Position numbers and translations under genes: made by a program. Positions 1 through 11,900 of a stretch of DNA of 64,000 nt are shown one piece after another. This stretch comes from Nematostella vectensis. Lineage: Eukaryota; Cnidaria; Anthozoa; Actiniaria; Edwardsiidae. Each line of letters opens with the position of its first letter. Position 1 is the stretch's first letter. Location: the NCBI RefSeq assembly GCF_932526225.1, contig NC_064042.1, forward strand, positions 665,001-729,000, read 5' to 3'. The notes beneath the pieces are model-generated. The model was not told where the DNA came from and ran no database searches. It was given only the letters and a program-made list of their open reading frames with translations.

Positions 1-1444
1 CGACATGACACATCCACCTCTATAATCAATACAGTACCACCTCTCTTACACCCTGTATGACATAACATATCCACCACTATAATCAATACAGTACCACCTC
101 TCTTCCACCCTGTACGACATGACACATCCACCACTATAATCAATACAGTACCACCTCTCTTACACCCTGTATGACATAACATATCCACCACTATAATCAA
201 TACAGTACCACCTCTCTTACACCCTGTATGACATAACATATCCACCACTATAATCAATACAGTACCACCTCTCTTCCACCCTGTACGACATGACACATCC
301 ACCACTATAATCAATACAGTACCACCTCTCTTACACCCTGTACGACATAACATATCCACCACTATAATCAATACAGTACCACCTCTCTTCCACCCTGTAC
401 GACATGACACATCCACCTCTATAATCAATACAGTACCACCTCTCTTCCACCCTGTACGACATAACATATCTACCACTATAATCAATACAGTATCACCTGT
501 CTTACACCCTGTACGACATGACACATCTACCACTATAATCAATACAGTACCACCTCTCTTACACCCTGTACGACATAACATATCCACCACTATAATCAAT
601 ACAGTACCACCTCTCTTACACCCCGTACGACATAACATATCCACCTCTATAATCAATACAGTACCACCTCTCTTACACCCTGTACGACATGACACATCTA
701 CCACTATAATCAATACAGTACCACCTCTCTTACACCCTGTACGACATGACATGTCTACCACTGTAATCAATACAGTACCACCTCTCTTCCACCCTGTACG
801 ACATGACATATCCACCACTATAATCAATACAGTACCACCTCTCTTCCACCCTGTACGGCATAACATATCTACCACTATAATCAATACAGTACCACCTCTC
901 TTACACCCTGTACGACATGACATATTCACCACTATAATCAATACAGTACCACCTCTCTTCCACCCTGTACGACATAACATATCTACCACTATAATCAATA
1001 CAGTACCACCTCTCTTACACCCTGTACGACATAACATATCCACCACTATAATCAATACAGTACCACCTCTCTTACACCCTGTATGACATAACATATCCAC
1101 CACTATAATCAATACAGTACCACCTCTCTTACACCCTGTACGACATGACACATCTACCACTATAATCAATACAGTACCACCTCTCTTACACCCTGTACGA
1201 CATAACATATCCACCACTATAATCAATACAGTACAACCTCTCTTACACCCTGTACGACATGACATATCTACCACTATAATCAATACAGTACCACCTCTCT
1301 TACACCCTGTATGACATAACATATCCACCACTATAATCAATACAGTACCACCTCTCTTCCACCCTGTATGACATAACATATCCACCACTATAATCAATAC
1401 AGTACCACCTCTCTTCCACCCTGTACGACATGACACATCCACCT
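1..1444. repeat. 57-bp minisatellite array
   Basis: About 25 tandem copies of a 57-bp unit with the core ATAATCAATACAGTACCACC and the tail CACCCTGTACGACATGACA. Copies differ by a few substitutions (TACGACATGAC or TATGACATAAC). Because 57 is divisible by three, stretches stay open as a 19-residue repeat, but there is no sign of a gene. It runs off the left edge and lies upstream of the visible RYK exons, so it may be intronic to RYK. Confidence 0.95.
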
Positions 1445-1548
1445 CTATAATAAATGTGGACTTTAAAAGCACACTAGCATACACACATTGGCACCAGTCG
1501 GGCCAAGACGGGACGCTAGCACAGTCTATTACCCGTGCAGTTCGGCAA

Positions 1549-1591
1549 CCATGGACAGCTGTTTCGTCCTTATTAGGACTCGTCGGCATGG
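1549..1591 (-). ncRNA. Degenerate hammerhead ribozyme in the left arm
   Basis: Reverse complement of the hammerhead in the other arm. Read on the minus strand the core is CCGACGAG rather than CTGACGAG, a change at the invariant U4 position. Stem II (GTCC/GGAC), GAAAC, the ACAGCTGT stem III and the CCATG/CATGG stem I are all kept. Self-cleavage is expected to be weak or lost. Confidence 0.6.
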
Positions 1592-1955
1592 AATAGCCGG
1601 TTTGCCTCAGTTAAACTTCATCGGCAAAAAAACTGCAGGGCGACTTCGACTCGAACGAAGTGCTTTAAACCACAGCTTAGATCCATGTGGGATCTAGAGC
1701 TGCGACCGATGAAGTTTAATGTGCTTTAAAGTCTACATTTATGTATACATACTCGCAAGGATAGTTTGGCTATCCGACGGATTTTTAGACTTGCAAAGGT
1801 CGCATGCGTGATCCGCACAATTGGAATAACGCTAGCCCGGTCGCAGCTCTAGATCCCACATGGATCTAAGCTGTGGTTTAAAGCACTTCGTTCGAGTCGA
1901 AGTCGCCCTGCAGTTTTTTTTGCCGATGAAGTTTAACTGAGGCAAACCGGCTTTG

Positions 1956-1998
1956 CCATGCTGACGAGTCCTAACAAGGACGAAACAGCTGTCCATGG
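1956..1998 (+). ncRNA. Type I hammerhead self-cleaving ribozyme (intact core)
   Basis: The core reads CTGACGA (1961-1967), stem II GTCC/GGAC (1968-1971 with 1978-1981) around loop TAACAA, then GAAAC (1982-1986) and the cleavage triplet GTC ending at 1993. Stem I pairs CCATG (1956-1960) with CATGG (1994-1998). Stem III is the palindrome ACAGCTGT with no loop, which cannot close well in one molecule but pairs perfectly between two, as known for animal hammerheads that act as dimers. All invariant core bases are present. Confidence 0.8.
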
Positions 1999-2451
1999 TT
2001 GCCGAACTTCACGGGTAATAGACTGTGCTAGCGTCCCGTCTTGGCCCGACTGGTGCCAATGTGTGTATGCTAGTGTGCTTTTAAAGTCCACATCTATAAT
2101 AAATACAGTACCACCACTAAACTGTCCTATCGCCCGTGGCCAACGTTTTCCTTTTCTCACACCTTTGTGTTCGCTTTATGATATATTTGTCTTGTGCTTC
2201 TGTTCTGACATATGAAGTTTTTTTATCTTTTTTTACGTTTGGATTACCTGTGCCTAATGATGTGACGTCACCTCCCCTTCTTATCTTCGCTATCCCCAAT
2301 CCCTCCTGCCTCACGGCCGTCAACCACTGGATTCCCGAATAGAGTGCCAGGGACTGGGCCTTAGCTCCATATCATTGTCATGTGCATTTCACGTGTCTTG
2401 ACGGGTTACCTGGATATCTAAACATAATTGTGTTTTGCGATCACGTGACAG

Positions 2452-3544
2452 GTTGGATGACGAGCTGAACGTCAAAGTGACAGACTGTGCGTTGTCACGT
2501 GACCTGTTCCCCGGAGACTACTGCTGTCTGTGTGACAACGAGAACAGGCCTGTTAAATGGATGGCCGTTGAGAGTTTGGAGTCTAATCGTTACACTGTCT
2601 CTAGCGACGTGGTGAGTACAAGTGTTAGTTATGGGGGAGGTGTGGAGTGTTGGTTAGTATTACGGAGCTTTAGAGTTTTAGTTTCCTATAAGTAGTCCTA
2701 CTTTTGTTGTTTGAAAGTATTAACTCTAGTTATCTCTTTAGAGGCTAGTCTAGACCTGATCGCTAAGCACTCCAAGCACTTTTTTTTTTGTTGAGTCTTT
2801 CTAGTCGTCGCTGCACCCTTGCTAACACTTTTGACAGGTTATAGTGGTAGAAAAGTTTTACCGCCCTTTCTCGTGCTCTTTAGTAGTATAGCTATATTTT
2901 AATTAATTGAAATCATATAAAATACCCTAGTAGTCTGTTCTTGAAATATGAAATAAAAAGAAATATGAAAAAAAAGCTAGAATAAAAAAACCAAGGTTGC
3001 CCTGAAGAAGTCTTAAAAGAGACGAATTTCGGTAGAGTAAACTACCAGTCGTAACCCGCGTGGTTATTTCGAAATTGCTCCAAATCATTTGTCTCCCTAT
3101 TTTGGACAAAAACAATAACAAAGTGTGGCTGTTATGGGATTTTTATTATTAGTGCATAATTCTTGCTGATTGGTGTAAATTTTAATAGCTGGTACGAGCA
3201 CGCTTCACCTTATACCTAGCCAGGGGACACATAGATCCTCCAATGCAAACTTGTATGAAATAATGTATAACTGAACCATTTCTTTTTTTTTTCAGTGGTC
3301 TTATGGAGTGTTGCTATGGGAACTGATGACACTTGCACTTCAGCCTTATGCTAATATCGACGCATTCGAAATGTTGAACTTTTTGAAAAAGGGACATCGC
3401 ATAGCTCAGCCAGTGAACTGCCCGGACGAGCTTTTCACTGTCATCGCATGCTGCTGGGCACTGTCCGAAGATGACCGGCCCAGTTTCGGGCAGCTCATTG
3501 TATGTCTTACAGAGTTTCACAACGCTCTTAGTAATTTCATATGA
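2452..3544 (+). CDS. RYK: RYK receptor pseudokinase, C-terminal two exons (partial)
   Basis: RYK is a single-pass Wnt co-receptor with an inactive kinase domain. Two exons are visible: 2452-2611 (enters in phase 2, ends phase 0) and 3296-3544, ending in a TGA stop. The joined protein carries the C-lobe: VTDCALSRDLFP where active kinases have DFG, then DNENRPVKWMAVESL, SDVWSYGVLLWELMTL, RIAQPVNCPDELF and CCWALSEDDRPSF. These match RYK closely, including the RYK-specific replacement of the DFG motif (here DCA). It ends in SNFI, a possible hydrophobic PDZ-type C-terminus comparable to the short tail of RYK elsewhere. Upstream exons (WIF domain, membrane segment, N-lobe) lie left of the window. 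It is the immediate upstream neighbour of DSCAM on the same strand. Confidence 0.9.
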
Positions 3545-3850
3545 TTTCGCTGTGGAGAAACGAGCAAGATGATTGACATCGTCACGCAAGATGATTCACA
3601 AAAGTTACCGTGACATGAAACACTTGAGTCACTATTCTCATTGGTCCATGTATGGCGTTACAAAGGTGGTGTTACACATACAATGTGTGACTATTGACCA
3701 TCAACTATACCTCTCATGGCGTGCCAAAAACTGATGTGTTATATGGGAATGCGTGACAATCCGTGCTTGTTTGGTATATGCAGTTCCATGCGTCAACAAC
3801 AACATGTTTTTACATGACACCGGAAGTGTCATGGAGTCACGCAACACTTG

Positions 3851-3856
3851 AATAAA
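3851..3856 (+). promoter_or_regulatory. RYK poly(A) signal candidate
   Basis: AATAAA about 300 bp after the RYK stop, the first canonical signal downstream; it would give a 3' UTR of roughly 330 bases. Confidence 0.5.
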
Positions 3857-5778
3857 GACTTGTCGGAGAACCTGCGTTTGTCACGCGCAACGCGTCGTCA
3901 CTATGGGATTCTTTGAATAACCCCTAATTTTAAAACAAAAGAAAATAAAAAATGTACGGGAAAGTTATTCACATGAAAGACTATGATATATCATCAGGCT
4001 AAGGAAAATGCTTTGCGCAAATACTAAATCTCAGAGACAGAATTGCTTACTTGATTTAATGATAAAGCCCCGCGGATGTAAGCTATTTCCGCGTGGGGGA
4101 ATTTTGTTTTATGTACATATATAACAGAGACAGAATGTTAATATAAATAGCAGCATTGGCACAAATATGTGACGGAAAAGAACAGTATTACCCCTCCCAC
4201 CCACGGGGCGAGCTATTTACAGAGCTCTCTGTCAGAAAATCTATCTTACAGTGAATGCTCGATTGAACATTAAAGGCGTGCCTATTGGCTTTGGCTCCGA
4301 TTTCAATGTATTTGTCTTATAGTATTTGTGAAAAGCTTAAATTCAAACGTAGCAAAAATCTTACCAATTTTACAGAAAGACATCTAAACAAATTTGTTTC
4401 GACCAATAGGGGTGAGAAAGAACTTGAGCATTTTTAATCACGGAAACGGAAGCATTCCCCACATACTTTAACTCTAAAATTGAACAATGTGTTTTTGGAG
4501 TGCTCGAATCAATCTTCGAAAGTGTTTTAGTAAAGACGCATTTCTTCATTGCTTTTCTACAGAATTTTATGCTATAAACCAATCGAAAAATCGAGATCAA
4601 GAAATAGAAAATAAACACCTCTTCATTCCACGCGCACCTAAGGCGAGCTTGCGCACATCATCTGCGCTGAAGCAGGGCCTTCCCATGATCCTTTGCGCGA
4701 ACCATGAGATCTCTCGAGGATTCTTTAAGGCTTCCACATTCAGGGTGACAGATGAAATCGGATATAATCTAGAATCCTTATTTGCGGGCTGCCTGTGGTC
4801 GGTACGCAGACGTCTAATCCGGAGATTATTCAAAGTGTTTTAAGATAAGCTAAAAGTAATGAGTGAAGCGACAAGTAAAGAGTGAAAACAGCATCTTGCG
4901 ATTTTATGTACTGATCTGAGCAATACTCACCTATCCCAACCCTCCCCTGTGTACAAACAGAACGCCACAAACACCTAAAAAAATATATATTATATAATAC
5001 TATTATATATTCGGTGGTTGCTTGCGCGTGCTGTGATTGCAACTACGAAACGATTTTTTGCCTTGACCTCGACATTGGCATAGAATCGAACCTTTTTGCT
5101 TTTTGACAGCTTTCGCATTTCGTCATTGTTGATTGACAGTCGTTCTGCAGTAACTCCCGAGCGCTCGTGTTATTCGATATGAAGAAAAATATAATCTGAA
5201 ACGTCGCGACGAAAAATAAGGGTTTCGTGATTTTGAGACGACTTGGTGAAATATGAAACAAAAGAGAATAGAAAAACAAAATACCACAATCAAGGTGCTT
5301 TAGCCTTATTATTTCTCGTTTATTACAGACAATTATTATTATTTCTACTAGACAAAAAAGTGGATTGTCCATCGTGTATCATGGGTATATTATTAAGTAA
5401 TGAAAAAGATATTCGCGCCTCGCGGTAAGCGCCGTGCAAATTAAATTTCACTTGAGCTTAATAGAAACACGAAGAAACCATTGCCTGGCGGGAATAAATT
5501 GGGTCAAACGATTTTACTGTTCGCGCTGACAGGCAAAGACGCGTTCTCATTGGTCACCTTGAAGCGGAGACAATAGGAAGCCAATCAAGTGCAGGAGCAC
5601 GTGTTTTTTAGTTTCGCGGTTTACGATGGTGACGTAACGCGAGTTGGTCGCCTCGAAACACTTCCCACCTGTTTAAACGGAATTTGGATGTTTTTTCAAA
5701 CCTGATCACTATCATTGCCTTTGGCTGCAGTGTGGCACCGAGGATTTGACCTGATTTTCGCCCCAGCGTGCGCTTTTT
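3857..5778. other. Intergenic spacer between RYK and DSCAM
   Basis: AT-rich sequence without a supportable gene. Open frames such as 4487-4843 show no domain, no splice context and no repeat-driven conservation. It must contain any distal DSCAM control elements, but none can be recognised by eye. Confidence 0.5.
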
Positions 5779-5824
5779 ATTGGATGGCGCCACTAGCTTT
5801 GCCATGATCTCGTGGCATAAAATA
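5779..5824 (+). promoter_or_regulatory. Putative DSCAM core promoter
   Basis: An inverted CCAAT box (ATTGG, 5779-5783) lies about 35 bp before a TATA-like CATAAAATA (5816-5824), which is 57 bp before the DSCAM start codon. A start site near 5850 would give a 5' UTR of about 30 bases. This rests on motif and position only. Confidence 0.35.
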
Positions 5825-5880
5825 CACGAGTTTCGAATTTTGTTATTATTGAGAAAGTTTATTCGGAATATCAGCCCAAT

Positions 5881-5944
5881 ATGAAAGCTACTGGATTGGT
5901 TGCGTTCTTCACATCGGTTCTCCTATGGCATATCAACTTTACAG
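5881..5944 (+). CDS. DSCAM: DSCAM exon 1: signal peptide
   Basis: ATG followed by a short hydrophobic stretch (LVAFFTSVLLWHINFT), then ACAG|GTTAGT donor in phase 1. It was chosen as the start because it is in phase with the Ig1 exon, encodes a signal peptide and sits just behind the TATA-like box. Confidence 0.75.
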
Positions 5945-8900
5945 GTTAGTCCTATTTGCATTTATGGCTTTTGTATAAAAATTGCGAGTAGACGGGCCAA
6001 AATCTAGAATAAAAATTTTTGTCAATTTAATTACAATGTCTTTAAATTTATACTCATCTAGAAATAGAGAAACCACGATCATACCCCCTCTAGCCACCAG
6101 TGGGAGAATAAAATTTATACCCGGAAGAATTTCCAAAAATAATGCATCCTCAACTTGCGTGTATGTGTACTCAAAGATTTAAACTTAGCCCTTGAAATAG
6201 GGTTGACAAGTGCAAAAAAGTTGTTTTGTGTAGCAGGCCAGACAATCGCTCATAAACTTATTGTTAAATGGCTTCGCAATTCAATCAACTAATTTGTTAA
6301 AAGGGTAGGGCGAAACATCCCTCATTCCATCTCGAGGGAGGGCATTGTATTCCACAAGTGAACAAGGAGTAGAAATCACAATCATAATTATCAGTAAACT
6401 GTTCGCTAGACAAGGTGTAAAAACAAAAGTAAACGAGCAAAAAGGCGCCAAAACATGTCCCTTAGAGTATTACGATAATTAAAGGAAAACTGTTCCTTTC
6501 GGTCCGCGTAAATCTGCTAATGTTTTTCTTGTTTTGTGTTGAGATTTCGTCCTAGGACAGCGGGTTTTCATTCTGTTATTTTAAATGAAAGAGCGTACAA
6601 ACAAAAGAAAACACTTCCATGAAAGTTATGTTTTATCCTCTGTTTCGCTACTTTGAGGATAATCTAGCTTGTGGTTTATGGGAGCTCTTATTTGGCCAAA
6701 CAAGACGAATAATCCAAAATGAGAATAGAGAAATAGTTGTGCGACAAGTCTACATGAGATGAACACAGTCCACAGCATTCATTAGCTACCGTATTACACA
6801 TTTCAGACATGACAAGTTAGCAAAACAAAAAAAATAATTCCTCGTCTTAACCGTTCCCATGGTTTTCGCATCTTTCGTTAAGAAGCGGAAAGTGAATTTA
6901 TCGAGAGGTTGGAACTAATTTTCCCTTGCCATTTTTCTATTCATCAAGTTTTGTGGTTTTGAGCTAATCTCAATAAACCTTTTCGCGCATTTATGCGATA
7001 CGCGGCATTCGTGTAAAACATTCGCGCACGACGTAATACTGTTATGCGAAGAGCTTTGTTACCAAGTTATTTCAGCGACTCAGAGTCATTTATTTTTGAA
7101 TGATGTTTTAGTGCTGAGTCAAATCACAATTTGCGATCACTTCGCGCCTGAATATGGAGTTTTTAGCTCTCAACATGCCTAGCCCGGTGAGATCAATGAT
7201 AGCATTGAAAGAGAGCCGCTTTGCCTTTGCGTGCGAAAGAAACCCATCATTTAACAAATAAAAACTTTCCAAAACTACAAAACTTTACAATCTTTGGGGA
7301 AATCCTTTCAATATAGTTATCAATTGAGCAAATTTTACTTTTGGCATCTCTATGCAGATTTTGCAGTCATCAAATAATAATAATTTCAACAGAATTCTCC
7401 ACTTTGGGGTTAAATTTTCATACTCGCGCGGTTTCTCGCATTGTTTTCGCTGGAGAAAATAGAAATATGTTTTTAGTTTTCTTTGGTTAAAATTCGTCAA
7501 TTAATCTGGTAAAGTAATTCGCTCTGGATGGAGATAAGCGAGCAGCCAATTCTAGTTCATTTCCCTCTTGCAAAAAGCCATTAAAGTTAAGATATGTAAA
7601 AGTTTTATGAGCTTATCTCTGCGACTAAGGTTTGGATGTAGAGATATCAACCTCAGCTGTTAACATCTGTCGCGCGTAAAAACCGAACTTTTCCCCGCTC
7701 TCTGAGCGTCAATGAATTCTAAAACCGCAACCAACATCTGATTTCACTTTTAAATACGAGAAATAGTACTCACTCGTATCCCAGAAAGACTTTTGTAAAA
7801 AATAAAAAGATCTTTTAAGACAAATAAACAATCCTAATTGAAAAACAGTGTTAAAAGTTCCACGCGAGTGGGGGTTGATGCACTTTAAGATTGCTTGAAC
7901 TCACTCTGAGATTTACAAGAAATTTTGGCGCCAAAGTGCGACATGTTATTTTTAAATATTTCAGGTGACTCATGAGCCAAGAATGAAAACAAAACTCAGT
8001 CTTATTATTCCTTCCCATTTCGAAACTATAATTCTACTTCCATAAAACACGTTCACATCAAAGCAAATTATATCTTTAAGAGATAATCTACAACACCCAT
8101 TTGGTGTTTTTATTTTTTTCATCTTTTTACGTTGTGGTACCAAATTTTTCCGTTGACGATAGCTACTACACGCGCATAGTAATTTCTTCTACTAAATAGG
8201 TCCAAACAAAGCAACTCTGACTTTCTATTTGTCCATATTTTTTTACTTTGACAGTATTATTAATAATAAGTACATGATTGGGTCGCAGATTGGAGTTTTC
8301 TAGCTCTTCCATCAAAACGTGTTCGTTATTTTCGGGAATAATTTTCCACTCAGGAATGTAATTTTTTGAAAGAATTGCTTAAAACAGGTAGTTGCGTCAG
8401 TTTGTTTTAATGTCTGGTCAACGCGTTACGAACGCGCTTGTATTAAAATACCTTACATTCTTCGCATACTCTAAGAAATAGTCATTGTATACACTACTGG
8501 TGGATAATTCCTTCTAGTATATTTGGACCTTACTTGACTTGGGGGTTTTCTAATTGTTTAGATGTGTCTTTTTGCGTTGTTAAGGTTATTACTTGGGCAA
8601 ATCTCAATGTTTCTAAGCCTTTTTTGCCCAATGTGAAAACGGTTGAGAAAAAGCCTGAAAGAAATGGATAGCTACAGCACTGTAATTCAAAAGTTCTAAA
8701 GTTCTACAAGAAAGAACAGTCAGCTAGAAGCGTTTTTCACATCGATGCTAAGGTGTGGTAGATACATTTATAGAGCACTTCGATATTACACCTAATCGCT
8801 AAATGATTTGGTATTTTGCTGCTAAAAGGCTTTACCGAAATCCAAATAAAAAGAGTGCGATTACACAAGATATGATTCCTAGGTGCTTTTAATCAGTTTA

Positions 8901-11900
8901 CTTATAAAAATCTCCGTGTTTTGCGGAGTGAAAGATCGAATGCATCTATTGCGAGTTGTCTCTTTTTATAAATCGCGTTTTCAAACCCTTAGGCAAAAAA
9001 CCCCGCTCATTCTGCGAATGATTTAATCCAATTAAACAATAAAACAACACCATAGCCCTGAGCGAAATCGGGCGAGAATCTAACTATAGCTTCCTCGGTG
9101 GTCTATCAGTTGGAGAAAATGATAATAGCTAAGGGTAAAGAGAGTTGAGTTTAGGCGCGATGATGTAAATCTCGGAAGAGCTGGATATTGCGTGCGAGTA
9201 CATTCTCGCGGATTAGACCAACTTGACGATGTAGATAAAAACTCTTAGTTTCACGCTGATTCTTTTATTATTCCTTTGAGGCGAAACAGCAATTAATACT
9301 GGGAATATCCGCCCCCGCTTGCAACACTAACCCGCCAAGAAGCGCAACTGATACCCATGATATGTTAAAAAGTATTGAGCGCTTGCAATCGATATCGGGT
9401 GTGTATTTGTGTACGCGTCCTGTCAGTGTTGTATATTGCATGCGAGACGAAGGAACAGGGCGGGGAACGCTTCTCTCCGTACGATAATAAGAGGGAAATG
9501 TGGCAAAAGGCAAAAGATACCAGTATAATATGGCCAACAGAGAAGGCCTATAGGTGCAGTTACACTCATTACGTTATCCTACTGGCCGTTTTTATACAAC
9601 ACAGGAACGCCAATTAGTAGCCCCATAAAAAAGGAAAGAAATATATGGCCGAAAAAGGTTTATAGGTCACACATAACGTTTAATTTTATGCACTAAAATA
9701 CACTAAAAACGCAAATAACAGCTCTACGACCGACAAGCACTATGGGTATTTGGTATTACTATTTTGCTACCCACCCTGGAGGGGGAGGGGGCCAAGAAGG
9801 GCTAGATCCTTCATTTCTCCATCAAAGGTCATTGAGTATGCTGTCACTTGCACTACTGTCTGCATTTATTAACTTCTTACATTTATTATCATAAATTATT
9901 TTCTTAAAGACACCCAAAAGCACCTGAGTATTAGAACAAATCTCGTTTCTAGAGTTTCAAGGTGATTTTCGTGCGTGCGCCATATTGACCTTTGGGAGCG
10001 CCCGTAGTACGCTGGATCCTCGAGCATGACCAGCTGTGGGCATGGGTGGTGTGTCTCACGATTACCATACGTCTGTGCACACATACGTATAGAATAAAGA
10101 GGGCTTACTCTAAAATACTGTTTGCTACATACAAGGTTTCCAAGGGACCTGAAAATCCTGGAAAGTCATAGAAATTGAATAAAAAGACACAAAGTCATTA
10201 AAAATCATGGTCATTTTGAATCATGTTTGGGTTGAGATGTGTTATTACTTTGTTTGTACTTTCATGAATATATATCTATATATCTATATATTAGTATGTG
10301 TGTACCCTTTATTTCATGGAAAATCCTGTCATCTCACTCCGCCTACAACAGCTCTAGCAAAAGATGTAATCTCTGCCTCAAAGAAAAACTGATCATTATT
10401 CACCAACCCAAGCTATCAACTTTAAACAAGCGTAACGAGCTAGTGTCTTCGTGCCGCCACAGGAACAAAGTCTTGTTATGCAACAGCTGAACTATTCAAT
10501 TTCATCATAACAGCCATTCAAATTTCGCGCCCTATTTTTATGTAAATTTTGTAAATAGATAGTATATAAGTGATGGTAGTAATATATTCTTAATAAATCT
10601 CCTGATGAGTGGGCAACCACGAAACAGGCTTGTAGAGATGAAACGGTGGTTCACGTGTTTTTTTCCTACAAACCAAAGATATATCTATTAATACATTTTT
10701 AAAGTCCTTGAAATGGTCATTAAAATCCTGTAATTTTAAAAGTCTAAGATTGTGGGAACCCTGTAATATATCTGTTTTAGAATACCCATATGCTAACTGT
10801 TCCCCTTATTACACCAGTACCCGTATGCTAACTGTTCCCCTTATCACACCCGTACCCGTATGCTAACTGTTCCCCTTATTACACCATTACCCGTATGCTA
10901 ACTGTTCCCCTTATTACACCATTACCCGTATGCTAACTGTTCCCCTTATCACACCAGTACCCGTATGCTAACTGTTCCCCTTATCACACCAGTACCCGTA
11001 TGCTAACTGTTCCCCTTATTACACCAGTACCCGTATGCTAACTGTTCCCCTTATCACACCAGTACCCGTATGCTAACTGTTCCCCTTATCACACCAGTAC
11101 CCGTATGCTAACTGTTCCCCTTATTACACCATCATTACCCGTATGCTAACTGTTCCCCTTATTACACCAGTACCCGTATGCTAACTGTTCCCCTTATCAC
11201 ACCGGTACCCGTATGCTAACTGTTCCCCTTATCACACCAGTACCCGTATGCTAACTGTTCCCCTTATCACACCAGTACCCGTATGCTAACTGTTCACCTT
11301 ATTACACCAGACCCGTATGCTAACTGTTCACCTTATTACTCCAGAGTCCAAGCCCTGGATACTACGGTTTGCAGATGAGCCAGCGGACACCACATTTGCG
11401 CACACTCAGTGGGCTGTATTAACGTGTCACGTGGCAGCAAACCCACCGGCTAGCGTGACATGGCGCCTTGCTCGCACGGATACTGCCGTGACCAACGTGA
11501 CAGGTTTGCGTTACGTTATGGCGAATGGTTCACTGGTTTTCCCGCCATTTTCTGCCGAGAGACTGGACCCTAGTATTCATCGCGTGGATTATCAGTGTTT
11601 GGCGAAGAACAGATTTGGCGCGTTGATCAGCCGGGCAGCTAAACTTCGCGCAGGTTTGTGAATCATTACCTATCCTCTGTACCGGATGGCAGTTTAAGCA
11701 GCCAATGAGCCGTTTGCTCTGTATAAGCTATGGCGGCAGCGTCTCTAATAGCCTTTGAAATGTGGTGTTCTTATTGACAATGGTTTTACAGAAGCCAAAT
11801 TTCGTACATATAAGCTTTAGACAGCTTAAATTATATACGCGCGCGATTTCTGTACGTTAGCAAGCATTAGGGCGACCATTATAGCCGGGAACCAAACACA

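Larger units (their letters stand above)
1445..2104. mobile_element. Inverted pair of hammerhead-ribozyme repeats with 11-bp target duplication
   Basis: Two arms of about 254 bp, 1456-1708 and 1838-2091, are near-perfect reverse complements separated by a loop of about 130 bp. Each begins or ends with GTGGACTTTAAAAGC and contains a hammerhead motif. The whole is flanked by CTATAATAAAT at 1445-1455 and 2094-2104, and minisatellite-type sequence resumes on the right, so it was inserted into the 57-bp array. Hammerheads in animal genomes are known from Penelope-like element terminal repeats, retrozymes and satellites. No reverse transcriptase is present here, so this would be a non-autonomous or terminal-repeat-only copy. 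The family assignment is inference. Confidence 0.75.

Noticed and set aside
751-1086. 111-residue open frame in the 57-bp minisatellite
   Set aside because: It is the translation of a tandem repeat whose period is divisible by three; no start context or domain.
1-1444. CRISPR-like array
   Set aside because: Repeats are contiguous without unique spacers, and the genome is eukaryotic.
4487-4843. 118-residue frame between RYK and DSCAM
   Set aside because: No recognisable domain, no splice or start context, AT-rich surroundings, overlapping minus-strand frame of similar size.
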